DNA of 64,000 nt, taken from the NCBI GenBank assembly GCA_049446715.1, contig JBMTQX010000008.1:9360-73359 (forward strand). The letters run 5' to 3'. Position 1 is the stretch's first letter, and each line of letters begins with the position of its first letter. Source of the DNA: Eutrophocola sp049446715 (lineage in GTDB: Bacteria; Pseudomonadota; Gammaproteobacteria; Pseudomonadales; Pseudohongiellaceae). The notes under the pieces are model-generated. The model was not told the DNA's origin. It was given only the letters and a program-made list of their open reading frames with translations, and made no database searches. Both the position numbers and the translations under genes were made by a program. Shown piece after piece: positions 34,068-43,064 of this stretch.

Positions 34068-36770
34068 ATGCACTTCAGCAAGCATCTTTTCACACGCAAC
34101 AAACTCTCTCATGCCGTCTGTGCCGGCATAACCCCGGCTCTGGCCCTGTGCCTGAGCCAGGCTGCCCTGGCCCAGAACACTACCGGCGTCGACGAAATCG
34201 TTGTCACCGGCAGCCGTATTGAAGGCGTTGCCCCGGTCGGGTCAACTGTCCAGGTGCTTGATCGCGAAGTCATCGAAAACTCCGGTGTCGTCACCCTGGA
34301 CCGCATGATTCGCGAACTGCCGCAAGTATTCGACCTGGGCTTTTCCGAGAATTCGCGCGGCCAGTCCGGCGGCAACGGCAATGCCACTTACTCCAACTCC
34401 GTGAACCTGCGTGGCCTGGGACCCTTTTCCACCCTTATCATTATGGACGGCCACCGGATGACGACCAATGGTCGCGCCATTGACCCATCGGTGCTGCCGA
34501 CCCTGGGTGTGGAGCGTGTGGAAGTGATTGCTGACGGCGCCTCTGCGATTTACGGCTCCGATGCCGTGGCCGGGGTAGTGAACCTGATTCCCCGCCGCAA
34601 CCTGGATGGCGTCGAGGCCTTTGCCCGTTACGCCCCGACCACTGACGGCGCCTTCCATGAATGGAATGCCGGTTTCGCCATCGGCAAGCAGTTCGATAAG
34701 GGCCAGGTCATGCTGGCCTGGGATCACGCCTTCCGCTCCAACCTCAGCGGTGACGACCGTGACTTCTTCACCTCTGACCAGACCCCGTTCGGCGGCCCCG
34801 ACTACCGCATCAATGCCTGCTCACCAGGCACCATGATCTACCAGGGCCAGACCTACGCCCTGCCGGCAGAATACTCAGCCGCCAATGCCGACAGCCTGGT
34901 AGCCGGTTCCGCCAACCTGTGCGACAGCCAGAGCGGGCAGGACCTGTTCCCGGAGCAGGAATACAACTCCCTGCTGAGCACCGCCACCTGGGCCCTGACC
35001 GACAACATCGAATTCATTTTCGACGGTTACTATGCAAAACGTGAATTCGTGCGCAACCCGGGTTCGGTGACCAACACCTTCACCGTACCGGAATCCAATG
35101 CCTTCTTCGTGGCACCGTCTTTTTACGTGCCCGGTTCCGGCGGCTACCAGATCGCCTACAACTTCGAGAACGACACCAACTTCAACAAGCTGCTGGGCTA
35201 CCAGGAAAACTGGCAGTTCTCGCCCGGTGTGCGTATTGAATTGCCCAACGACTGGAGCTTTGATGCCAAGATTGGCTATGGTGAAGCAGAAGATCGCGCC
35301 GATGCCGGTCAGGGCCTGGACAGCCGCGGCTCCCTGCCGGGAGCACTGGCCAGCAGTGATCCGAACACCGCCTTTGACCCCTACGGGTTGGGCCGGACCT
35401 CCCAGGCGACGTTGGACGGTCTCTTCGATGCCCAGACCAATTTCCCGACCAACAGTGAACTGGAGGTTTACCAGGCCGGCTTCAACGGCCCGCTGTTCGA
35501 AATGCCCGGTGGCCAGGCCCGCCTTGCCGTCGGTTATGATGGCCAGGACTTCACCATGATCCTGGGGGCCGGCACACCAGGCGTGCGTGAATACAACCGT
35601 ACCGTGGACTCCACCTACGCGGAACTGTTGTTGCCACTGATAGGCCCGGGCAATGCCATGCCCGGCGTGCAGGATCTGCAGCTGAATGCGGCTGTGCGTT
35701 ACGACAAGTACAGTGATGTGGGCAGCACCACCAACCCGAAATTCGGCGTCAACTGGACCGTCAATGACACCGTGAAACTGCGCGGCAGCTACGGCACGTC
35801 GTTCCGGGCACCAACCTTCCCGGAAATCTTCGGCAACAGCTCCCGTCTGTATATCCAGGCCTACACCAATCCTGATCCCAGCGGCCCACCGAAAATCAGC
35901 GGCTACACCTACGGTTCCGGCCCGAACCCGGACCTGGGGCCGGAAGAGGCCACCACCTGGACCATTGGCGCTGACTTCAACCTGTTTGATGACATGACCC
36001 TGTCGCTGACCTACTTTGATATCGCCTATGAAGACACGATCTCCGGCCTGCTCTCCAACCTGTCTGTACTGACCCTGGCGGACGAGTATGCGGGCACCGA
36101 TGTCATCCTATTTGGCCAGCCTGCCTATGACCGTCTCACCAGCCTGATTGCGCAAGGCAAGCCGATACTGCAGTTCCCCGGTACGACCGATACCTGTATT
36201 TCCACGCCTGATCCAGCCAGCTGTATTTCCGTTGACGGTCGCAGCCTCAATCTGGGCCGGTCTGAAATGAAAGGGATTGACGTCAACCTACAGCACATCA
36301 TGCCGGTCGGCATGGAAGGTGACACGCTGTACTTCCAGCTCAACACCAGCTACCTGACAGACTATGCCGTGGCCTACACACCCGGCGGCGACACTGTTGA
36401 CCAGCGCAACCAGATCTTCAACCCGATGAAGCTGAAAACCCGCGCCTCGGTCATGTGGGATCACGGTCCGTTCACGACCCGTCTGCAGGGTTCCTACGTG
36501 AACAGCTACACCAACACGCTGATCAATCCGAACCAGTCTGTGGATTCCTACATGCTGGTGGACCTGGCCGTGACCTGGCGTCCGGAAGACCTGTTTGGCA
36601 GCGACTTTGCCGAAGAGATTTCCCTCACTGCCGAAGTGCGCAACGTGTTTGACGAGGATCCCCCCTATGTCAACGTAGCGCCGGCCTCCAACGGCAGCGG
36701 CGGCTACGATGCCACCAACTCCAATCCCATAGGACGCCTGTTGTCAGTCTCGGTTCGCACCAAGTTCTGA
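34068..36770 (+). CDS. TonB-dependent outer-membrane receptor
   Basis: A 900-residue receptor: signal peptide ending near ALAQ, then a TonB-box-like segment DEIVVTGSRIEG, a plug domain with VNLRGLGPFSTLIIMDGHR and VERVEVIADGASAIYGSDAVAGVVNLI, and a long beta-barrel ending in RTKF with terminal Phe as expected for outer-membrane assembly. It resembles receptors used for carbohydrate or aromatic oligomer uptake rather than siderophores, though this is soft. The ATG at 34068 follows AGGGGA; an upstream in-frame ATG would spoil the signal peptide. Candidate control by the tandem 12-mers upstream. Confidence 0.95.
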   Translation: MHFSKHLFTRNKLSHAVCAGITPALALCLSQAALAQNTTGVDEIVVTGSRIEGVAPVGSTVQVLDREVIENSGVVTLDRMIRELPQVFDLGFSENSRGQSGGNGNATYSNSVNLRGLGPFSTLIIMDGHRMTTNGRAIDPSVLPTLGVERVEVIADGASAIYGSDAVAGVVNLIPRRNLDGVEAFARYAPTTDGAFHEWNAGFAIGKQFDKGQVMLAWDHAFRSNLSGDDRDFFTSDQTPFGGPDYRINACSPGTMIYQGQTYALPAEYSAANADSLVAGSANLCDSQSGQDLFPEQEYNSLLSTATWALTDNIEFIFDGYYAKREFVRNPGSVTNTFTVPESNAFFVAPSFYVPGSGGYQIAYNFENDTNFNKLLGYQENWQFSPGVRIELPNDWSFDAKIGYGEAEDRADAGQGLDSRGSLPGALASSDPNTAFDPYGLGRTSQATLDGLFDAQTNFPTNSELEVYQAGFNGPLFEMPGGQARLAVGYDGQDFTMILGAGTPGVREYNRTVDSTYAELLLPLIGPGNAMPGVQDLQLNAAVRYDKYSDVGSTTNPKFGVNWTVNDTVKLRGSYGTSFRAPTFPEIFGNSSRLYIQAYTNPDPSGPPKISGYTYGSGPNPDLGPEEATTWTIGADFNLFDDMTLSLTYFDIAYEDTISGLLSNLSVLTLADEYAGTDVILFGQPAYDRLTSLIAQGKPILQFPGTTDTCISTPDPASCISVDGRSLNLGRSEMKGIDVNLQHIMPVGMEGDTLYFQLNTSYLTDYAVAYTPGGDTVDQRNQIFNPMKLKTRASVMWDHGPFTTRLQGSYVNSYTNTLINPNQSVDSYMLVDLAVTWRPEDLFGSDFAEEISLTAEVRNVFDEDPPYVNVAPASNGSGGYDATNSNPIGRLLSVSVRTKF

Positions 36771-37126
36771 TGCCCTGACAACCGGGGTACGATCCCCTTG
36801 GCACCCCGCCCCTTGACCGGCAGCAGTACCGGTCATTGGGCGGGATGTTATTTATTCCGGCCCATGAAAACCGGCAAAAATTTCCTGACCTGGCGCTTTT
36901 TACCGGCTACCCACCTCGCCACCGTTCCTGATAGCAACTGGCCACCTTCCGGATTTCCTGCCGGAACACCATCATCGGAAAAGCGTTAAAACCGCTACAA
37001 ACCGCGTAAACACAGGCTTTTCAGCACATTCAAAGGCGGTGTAACCGGACTGGATAAGCCGAAAAAAGGGAACTGGCATGCTTCCTGCGTTAGCAACACT
37101 GAATACACAGCAAAGAGGACCAGACT
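36771..37126. other. Intergenic region after TonB receptor
   Basis: About 355 bp. The first part holds the receptor's terminator (36805-36850). The remainder contains no convincing reading frame; a GAGGACC ribosome-binding site for the DUF1328 gene lies at its end. Confidence 0.65.
36805..36850 (+). terminator. Terminator of the TonB receptor gene
   Basis: CCCGCCC/GGGCGGG outer stem and GACCGG/CCGGTC inner stem, separated by a 3x3 internal loop, are followed by ATGTTATTTATT. Confidence 0.72.
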
Positions 37127-37291
37127 GTGTTGAGTTGGGCAGTCACATTTTTCGTTATCGCCATTATCGCCGCGCTACTGGGTTTTTTCGGCCTTGCCGG
37201 TGCCGCAACCCACATCGCTTGGCTGCTATTCGTGGTTGGCCTGATCATCGCGGTCATCCTGGCCATCACAGGCCGCCGACCGCGGGTATAG
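37127..37291 (+). CDS. DUF1328 small membrane protein (YtjA-like)
   Basis: A 54-residue protein starting at a GTG (MLSWAVTFFVIAIIAALLGF), with two hydrophobic helices separated by GLAGAATHIAW and ending in TGRRPRV. This is the standard length and pattern of the DUF1328 family of inner-membrane proteins, often stress-induced. GAGGACC lies 7 bp upstream. It is followed by a CsbD-type gene, a common pairing in Proteobacteria. Confidence 0.88.
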   Translation: MLSWAVTFFVIAIIAALLGFFGLAGAATHIAWLLFVVGLIIAVILAITGRRPRV

Positions 37292-37345
37292 CCATGAATT
37301 GCCGAAACTATGAACCCATCACTCACCCCAAAAGGAGTTAGCATC

Positions 37346-37546
37346 ATGAGTAATTCGGATATCTTTACAGGCAAGTGGAAGCAGATGAAAGGCAAGGTCA
37401 AAGCCAAATGGGGCAAGCTGTCTGACGACGAGCTTGACCCTGCTGAAGGCAACTCGGAACAACTGGAAGGCCTGTTGCAGGAACATTAGGGCCTGGCCCG
37501 TAAGGAGGCGCGCAAGCCGTTGCGCGACATGGCCGACAACTGCTGA
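37346..37546 (+). pseudogene. CsbD-family stress protein with in-frame TAG at codon 48
   Basis: An AAAGGAG site precedes the ATG. The first 47 residues match CsbD proteins (IFTGKWKQMKGKVKAKWGKL, then EGLLQEH). Codon 48 is TAG (37487-37489) where the family normally has Tyr; the same frame then gives GLARKEARKPLRDMADNC and a TGA at 37544, total 66 codons, which is the normal family length. Either a recent nonsense mutation or a sequence error; a 47-residue product lacking the last helix could still be made. Confidence 0.72.
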
Positions 37547-37566
37547 GAGAACAGTGCAGCTTTGGC

Positions 37567-37597
37567 AAAAAGCGGTCCCAGGGACCGCTTTTTTTAT
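37567..37597 (+). terminator. Strong rho-independent terminator after csbD-like gene
   Basis: AAAAAGCGGTCC and GGACCGCTTTTT pair around a CAG loop, followed by more Ts. The A-run on the 5' side means it could also act on the minus strand, ending the ABC operon at 37642. Confidence 0.92.
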
Positions 37598-37641
37598 GGC
37601 TTTTTTATGGCCCTGTGCCGGTCAGGCGGCAAGCGCCTACG

Positions 37642-38523
37642 CTAACCGGACATGCCCCAGCGAATCACGGTGCGCTTCTCCAGCACCCGGAACACCAGGT
37701 TCTCCACCAGCAGTCCGAACAGGATCACGGTCAGCAGGCCGGCAAAGACATCCGGAATCAGCAACTGGTTCTTGCGCTCGAAGATATACCAGCCCAGCCC
37801 GCCCGAGCCTGACGTGGAACCGAAGACCAGCTCTGCCGCTATCAACGTCCGCCACGCAAAGGCCCAGCCGATCTTCAACCCGGTGAGAATGCTGGGAAAT
37901 GCGCCCGGAATGAGAATGCGAAAGACATAGCGCAGCCCGGTCAGTCCGTAGTTCTGGCCCACCATACGTAGCGTGCGGCTGACCTCGCGAAACCCGGCGT
38001 GGGTGTTCAGGGCCACCGCCCAGAGCACGGCATGGATCAGCACGAATATGACGCTGCCCTCACCCAGCCCGAACCAGATCAGGGCCAGCGGTAACAGGGC
38101 AATCGAGGGCAACGGATTGAACATCGCGGTCAGGGTTTCCAGCAGGTCGGCGCCGAGTCGGGTAGCACTGGCAAAGGCTGTCAGCACGGCCGCAATCAGC
38201 AGACCGGCCAGATAACCCTTGAACAGCAACCCCAGGGTATATGCCGTCGCCTGCGGCAGTTCGCCGGAGGCCAGTGCGCTGACCATGGCAACAACGGTAC
38301 TGGAAAAGGTCGGCAGCACAAGCGCGTTATCCAGTGCCCGGGCATAGATTTCCCACAGCACGGCCAGCACGATCAGCAACAGGGTTTTGCGCAGCACCGT
38401 GTTGTCCGCCAGCCGTGTCAGCAGGGACTTCGGCGCCGCCCGGATTTCAGCCGGCACCGATTCCGGTTCATAAAACAATTCAGGCCGTTCTGCAGCGGCT
38501 TCCCTGGCGGCAGGGTTACTCAT
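37642..38523 (-). CDS. NitT/TauT-type ABC transporter permease
   Basis: A 293-residue membrane protein of the SsuC/TauC group: five or six helices, NPLPSIALLPLALIWFGLGEGS (the EAA-like loop preceding region), LRYVFRILIPGAFPSILTGLKIGWAFAWR, and a late LVFRVLEKRTVIRWG tail. The long N-terminal hydrophilic part is usual. The ATG lies inside the end of the ATPase gene (ATGAGTAA), so the two are coupled. Last gene of the RraA-dehydratase-PrpD-ABC operon. Confidence 0.88.
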   Translation of the reverse strand: MSNPAAREAAAERPELFYEPESVPAEIRAAPKSLLTRLADNTVLRKTLLLIVLAVLWEIYARALDNALVLPTFSSTVVAMVSALASGELPQATAYTLGLLFKGYLAGLLIAAVLTAFASATRLGADLLETLTAMFNPLPSIALLPLALIWFGLGEGSVIFVLIHAVLWAVALNTHAGFREVSRTLRMVGQNYGLTGLRYVFRILIPGAFPSILTGLKIGWAFAWRTLIAAELVFGSTSGSGGLGWYIFERKNQLLIPDVFAGLLTVILFGLLVENLVFRVLEKRTVIRWGMSG

Positions 38524-39298
38524 GACCGGCACCCCCGTCGAAGGTTTTACCAAACAGCATTTCCTGGATACGGGAAGACAGGCGCCTGCCGCTGTCGTCT
38601 TCTCGGTCCACACCATCGCAATTGATTTCAGCGCGCGCCTGCCCCGGGTGGGGGGTAAGCAGCAGGATGCGCGTGCCAATGCGGATGGCCTCGGCAATCG
38701 AATGCGTCACAAACAACACAGTGGAGCGGGTTTCTGCGCACAGCGTCAGCAGCTCTTCCTGCATGTGGTCGCGCGTCAGCGCATCGAGCGCGGCAAAGGG
38801 TTCATCCATTAGCAGGATTTCCGGCTCCATGGCCATGGCCCGCGCAATGGCTACGCGCTGCTTCATGCCCCCGGACAGGGTATGCGGGTAACTGTCGGCA
38901 AACTTCTCCAGCCCAACCTTGCTGATATAGACACGGGCCCGTTCGGTCGCCTCCGTGGCAGGCATGCCACCGGTAACCAGGGGAAACAGGATATTGCCGA
39001 GCACGGTTTTCCAGGGCAGTAACTGGTCAAATTCCTGGAACACAAAGGCACGATCCGGACCGGGGCTGGTGATGCGGGTTTGCCCGAGCGTCATCTCACC
39101 GGCAACCGGTGTCATGAAGCCGCCAATGGCCTTGAGCAACGTGGATTTGCCGCAACCGGACGGTCCCAGCAACACGAAGCGCTCGGAAGGATAAACATCG
39201 AAGCTGAGCCGGTGCACCGCCGTGACGACCCGCTCTTCAGCGGGGTACTGCAGCGTGACATCCTTGACGGACAGGAGCGGTTTGGCCGCATCAGGCAT
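38516..39298 (-). CDS. NitT/TauT-type ABC transporter ATPase
   Basis: A 260-residue ABC ATPase. Walker A is GPSGCGKST, the Q-loop is FQEFDQLLPW, the signature is LSGGMKQRVAIARAM, Walker B is ILLMDEPFAALD and the switch His is in VTHSIAEAI. It is of the TauB/SsuB type that energises import of sulfonates, nitrate, or aromatic and other organic acids. The next permease overlaps by 8 bp, and a lipoprotein binding component precedes it. Confidence 0.94.
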   Translation of the reverse strand: MPDAAKPLLSVKDVTLQYPAEERVVTAVHRLSFDVYPSERFVLLGPSGCGKSTLLKAIGGFMTPVAGEMTLGQTRITSPGPDRAFVFQEFDQLLPWKTVLGNILFPLVTGGMPATEATERARVYISKVGLEKFADSYPHTLSGGMKQRVAIARAMAMEPEILLMDEPFAALDALTRDHMQEELLTLCAETRSTVLFVTHSIAEAIRIGTRILLLTPHPGQARAEINCDGVDREDDSGRRLSSRIQEMLFGKTFDGGAGHE

Positions 39299-39314
39299 GA
39301 ATATCTCCGGTCAC

Positions 39315-40343
39315 TCAGCTGCCGGGCAGGGCATGAATCTCGTCGACAAAAAAGTCGCGCCAGGACCCTGCCTGCGTATTCAGCGTGCCGATGCTGTGCA
39401 TGAAATCAGCATAGCGTTTGAGGTTTTGCGGCACGGTGGAAAATCGGATGTCGGGCTCCTGCAGCATGGCCGTAATGTCTTCTGCCGGCAGCCCGGCATT
39501 GCCGTTTACGCTGACCAGAATGGCCGCCGCAGCCGCTGGCTCATCACGGATAAACTGCTGCGCCTCTTCCAGCGCGGCAAGGATGGCCATGACCACCTGC
39601 GGGTTGTCCTCGCGATAGGCGGCCGTGGTGGAGAGCATGGTGAAAGTCGTGGCACCCCCCATAACCTCATCGGTCGACAAAATGGTACGGATGGCCGGGT
39701 CCTGCACTTCGCGCTGGTGAAACGGCGGCGAGGTGAAATGGGCGGTGATGTCACCTGCCCCGGACAGCATGGCAACGACCCCGTCGGGATGCGCCATGCT
39801 GACGGTGTAGCGGTCGAAATGTTCGGCGTCATCCAGACCGAACCGCTCTGCTGCCACCATCTGCATGACGATGGCCGGAATGGACACCTTGATGGCGGTA
39901 ACCGCAATCTTGTCGCTGTCGGAAATCGCATCAAGCGAACTGAAGGCCGGCGACCGGGAATTGAGATACATGGGCAAGGCACTGATGGCGGCCACCCCTT
40001 TCACATCCAGGGAATTGCGCGTGCGATCCCACAGGGTCAGAAAGGCCGGTGGTCCGGCAGCAATAAAATCCACCGAGCGCGAGAGCAACGCATCATTCAT
40101 GGCAGACGGCCCGCCCAGTTCAATCCATTGCACGGTCAGATCATCCAGACCCTGAACCGCAGCATGCTTTTCGATGAGCCCCTGCGCCTGCATGACATGC
40201 AGCGGCAGAAAGCCCACGCCACCAGCACCCAGCGGGATGCGCACCACCTGGCCACTGCCGCCGGCATCCCCGCTGCTGTCACCCCCACAACCGACGAGCA
40301 GCAGGAGCACTGACAGGAGTATTGCCGGACGGGCAAACATCAT
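39315..40343 (-). CDS. ABC transporter substrate-binding lipoprotein (TauA/SsuA/NMT1-like)
   Basis: A 342-residue protein with lipobox LLLVGC at residues 14-19, then a Gly/Ser linker. The periplasmic binding fold of the NMT1/TauA group is suggested by GFLPLHVMQAQGLIEKHA, DFIAAGPPAFLTLWD, and AYREDNPQVVMAILAALEEAQQFI near the C-terminus. The ATG overlaps the PrpD-like gene stop as ATGA. Partner of the ATPase and permease; ligand unknown, though the operon suggests a carboxylic acid. Confidence 0.88.
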   Translation of the reverse strand: MMFARPAILLSVLLLLVGCGGDSSGDAGGSGQVVRIPLGAGGVGFLPLHVMQAQGLIEKHAAVQGLDDLTVQWIELGGPSAMNDALLSRSVDFIAAGPPAFLTLWDRTRNSLDVKGVAAISALPMYLNSRSPAFSSLDAISDSDKIAVTAIKVSIPAIVMQMVAAERFGLDDAEHFDRYTVSMAHPDGVVAMLSGAGDITAHFTSPPFHQREVQDPAIRTILSTDEVMGGATTFTMLSTTAAYREDNPQVVMAILAALEEAQQFIRDEPAAAAAILVSVNGNAGLPAEDITAMLQEPDIRFSTVPQNLKRYADFMHSIGTLNTQAGSWRDFFVDEIHALPGS

Positions 40344-41719
40344 GGCGCCGTCATCCTCACGATGTCACCGGCATCGGCCTGCGCTTCCAGGTTCCAGCAC
40401 AATGCAATGAGCGCATCGGCACGCTCGGCCGGCAGCGCGAGTATGGCCTGGTCACGGAATTTTTCATCGAGAAAGGCCTTGCTTAACGGTCGATGCACAT
40501 TGCCCAGCGACTGCTCGACAAAAAGCGCTACCGTTTCGCCACTGGCCAGGTCGACCTCGATCGCCGACTGGTCTTCCGTCACGCTGTCGTCCGCAGTCGC
40601 GGTGACCAGGTCACGAATGCGCTTGATGTCCGGATCGTTGACCGCACTCATGGTGAATTCCTGGATGCCGCCCTTGCCGCGCACCAGCCCGATGGCCGCC
40701 GCATGGTAAATGGAATACTTGCTCTGCAGCTCCCGGTACAGATCGCGCTTGTTGCACAGGTCCAGTACCAGCGGCGCGATGCGCACACGCACGGCGGTGA
40801 CCTGGGCAGGATCGATGCGGTATTTTTCCCGGATCTGGCTGCAGCCGTCGATGGTCGGATGCACAACCAGGCCGCAGGCGTAGGGTTTGTAGGCGTTCTT
40901 GCTCAGGGCAAAATCCTTGCCCAGCCCGTTGGTAATTTTCGCCAGGTCGTAGGCACTGGCCGTCACCGGCGCGAAGCCGCGCGGGCCTTCAATGCCCTGC
41001 TCGCCCGCCGTGAAATCGGCTTTGGCCAGCAATGCGGAGGTATAGCCATTCTGCGCCGCCCGTCCCGGTTGCCAGGACTTGGCCATGGACCCGAACATCT
41101 CCCGTACCCCGGCCGCCTGCGTGGCAGCAAGACCAAAGGCCCACACCATCTGCTGCGTGGTCAGGCCCATGAGTTTGCCGATCGCGGCCGCGGCGCCGAA
41201 CACGCCGGTAGTCGAGGTGATGTGCCAGCCGGCTTCGTAGTGCGCCGGGTACACGGCATCACCGATACGCGATTCCACTTCAAAACCGAGGATGAAGGCG
41301 AGCATGAAATCCGCCCCGCTGACCGGGTTGGCCCCGGCGTAGGCAAACAGGGCAGACGCCACCGGCACGCTGGCATGGATGTAGTTGCTCGGCAGCGTGT
41401 CATCGTATTCATGCACGTGCGAGCCGATGCCGTTAAGCAGCGCCGCATGCAGCGCATCGACCGTTTCTTTTCTGCCCAGGATGTTGGTGGTGGCCGGTCC
41501 GCTGAACGGGGCCATGACATCGATAGCGACATCGAGTGCCGGTTCGATACTGCCACCCAGGGCGCAACCCAGGTAATTGTGGATGGCGCGCAGGGACTCC
41601 TGCCAGACGTCATCGGGAATGTCTGCGCGCGTGGTGCTGACCACATAGTCCGCCAGCGCAAACGTTGGCGACTCAGGTGTCATCAGGACGGCACTGGCGG
41701 CCGCCTGTCGGCTTGGCAT
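40340..41719 (-). CDS. MmgE/PrpD-family protein (2-methylcitrate dehydratase-like)
   Basis: A 459-residue cytoplasmic protein of the MmgE/PrpD fold: NYLGCALGGS, HEYDDTLPSNYIHASVPVASAL, GFEVESRIGDAVYPAHYEAGWHIT split by the family His, AATQAAGVREMFG and KPYACGLVVHPTIDG. Family members dehydrate or isomerise substrates such as 2-methylcitrate, iminodisuccinate or cis-aconitate-like acids. The start at 41719 is one base after the TGA of the enolase-superfamily gene. No export signal, unlike the two genes before it, so the pathway seems to cross into the cytoplasm here. Confidence 0.88.
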   Translation of the reverse strand: MPSRQAAASAVLMTPESPTFALADYVVSTTRADIPDDVWQESLRAIHNYLGCALGGSIEPALDVAIDVMAPFSGPATTNILGRKETVDALHAALLNGIGSHVHEYDDTLPSNYIHASVPVASALFAYAGANPVSGADFMLAFILGFEVESRIGDAVYPAHYEAGWHITSTTGVFGAAAAIGKLMGLTTQQMVWAFGLAATQAAGVREMFGSMAKSWQPGRAAQNGYTSALLAKADFTAGEQGIEGPRGFAPVTASAYDLAKITNGLGKDFALSKNAYKPYACGLVVHPTIDGCSQIREKYRIDPAQVTAVRVRIAPLVLDLCNKRDLYRELQSKYSIYHAAAIGLVRGKGGIQEFTMSAVNDPDIKRIRDLVTATADDSVTEDQSAIEVDLASGETVALFVEQSLGNVHRPLSKAFLDEKFRDQAILALPAERADALIALCWNLEAQADAGDIVRMTAP

Positions 41720-41720
41720 A

Positions 41721-43004
41721 TCACTCAAAGAAAGGTACCCCCGGGGTGGCATAAGGGCGCATGCCCTCTTCATTGATATCGACACCGATACCAGGTTTGT
41801 TCGACAGCGGGATGAAGCCATCGACGACCATGGGACCGTCAAAGTCGACGATTTCCTGGAACATGGGATCCTTGTGGAAGTAGATCTGCCACTCCAGGAT
41901 CATGAAATTCGGCACCGAGGCACACACATGCGCGGCCGCCATGGCGCCAAGGTACGACGCCACCATGTGCGGTGCAAACGGCACGTAGTACAGGTTGGCC
42001 AGGTTGGCGATGCGCTGGCCTTCGCCAAGACCGCCGGCCTTCTGCAGGTCCGGCATGATGATATCCACCGCACCGGCTTCCAGCAGCGGCAGGAAACCGT
42101 TGGCCAGGTACACGTTTTCCCCGGCACAGATCGGCGTACTGGTGGACTCATTGATCAGTTTGTAGGCCTGCACGTTTTCCGCCGGCACCGGCTCTTCCAG
42201 CCACATCAGGTTGAACGGCTCCATCAGCTCCGCCACCTTCTTGCCGGTGGGCAGGTCGTAACGGCCATGCATGTCGGCGCAGATATCGATGTTCGGCCCC
42301 ACTTCCTCGCGTGCCGCCGCCATCTGGTCCACCATGCGCTGCAGTTCACCCGGACTGGCCGTCCAGTTGTAGCGATCGTAGCGGGCCGGATCGTTGCCCT
42401 GGTCGAGATCGAACTTGATCGCGGTCATGCCCAGGTCCACGGCCTCGCGCGCGTTGGCGGCAAAGTCTTCCGGTGTTGGCAGGCGGAACTGGTACAACGC
42501 GGTATCCATGTACACGCGCACGCGGTCACGGAACTTGCCCCCCAGCAGCTGGTATACCGGCAGGCCGAGCGCCTTGCCGGTCAGATCCCACAGCGCGGTT
42601 TCAATGGCTGACAGGACCGCCACATACATACCGGATTGCGCGCCACCGAACACGCCGCCACGCCGCAACTCCTCAAACAGGCGGTGTACATCCAGCGGAT
42701 CGCGGTCACGCAGGCGTCGCCCGATACTCTGCACCAGGTGGTAGGCACCGTTGACGGCATCGACACCTTCACCGCAGCCGTAGATGCCCTGGTTGGTGTG
42801 AATCTTCACGAACAGGCCGGCACCGCCGCGGATAAAGCCGCATTTCACATCGGTGATGCGCAGGTCCGTGGGGCGTGAGGACAGGTTGGCGCGGTCGACC
42901 GCGTTTTCCAGTTCCTGGCCAAAGGCAAAAAACGGATTCAGTGCCATGGCGGCGGCCAGGGCACTTTTGCCGACAAAGTCACGACGGGTATAGCGGGATT
43001 TCAT
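41721..43004 (-). CDS. Tat-exported enolase-superfamily dehydratase (galactonate dehydratase-like)
   Basis: A 427-residue mandelate-racemase-type enzyme with twin-arginine signal YTRRDFVGKSALAAAM. The cap has YGCGEGVDAVNG and ALWDLTGKALGLPVYQLLGGKF. Barrel residues: AIKFDLD (KxD form of the second-strand motif), ADMHGRYD, WLEEPVP and CAGENVYL as metal ligands, and FAPHMV with the catalytic His. The H-containing DMHG pattern resembles galactonate- and gluconate-type dehydratases. It converts an aldonate-like acid to a 2-keto-3-deoxy acid, probably in the periplasm, and sits after the exported RraA-like gene. Confidence 0.87.
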   Translation of the reverse strand: MKSRYTRRDFVGKSALAAAMALNPFFAFGQELENAVDRANLSSRPTDLRITDVKCGFIRGGAGLFVKIHTNQGIYGCGEGVDAVNGAYHLVQSIGRRLRDRDPLDVHRLFEELRRGGVFGGAQSGMYVAVLSAIETALWDLTGKALGLPVYQLLGGKFRDRVRVYMDTALYQFRLPTPEDFAANAREAVDLGMTAIKFDLDQGNDPARYDRYNWTASPGELQRMVDQMAAAREEVGPNIDICADMHGRYDLPTGKKVAELMEPFNLMWLEEPVPAENVQAYKLINESTSTPICAGENVYLANGFLPLLEAGAVDIIMPDLQKAGGLGEGQRIANLANLYYVPFAPHMVASYLGAMAAAHVCASVPNFMILEWQIYFHKDPMFQEIVDFDGPMVVDGFIPLSNKPGIGVDINEEGMRPYATPGVPFFE

Positions 43005-43064
43005 GGCACAGTCTAATGTCTCTTTATTGTTCTGACAGTGAGCGGAAAACGCCGGAGCAGCCTG

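Noticed and set aside
39222..41776. Two long plus-strand frames opposite the ABC binding protein and PrpD-like genes
   Set aside because: Shadow frames of clearly recognisable minus-strand genes; no ribosome-binding sites or domain signatures.
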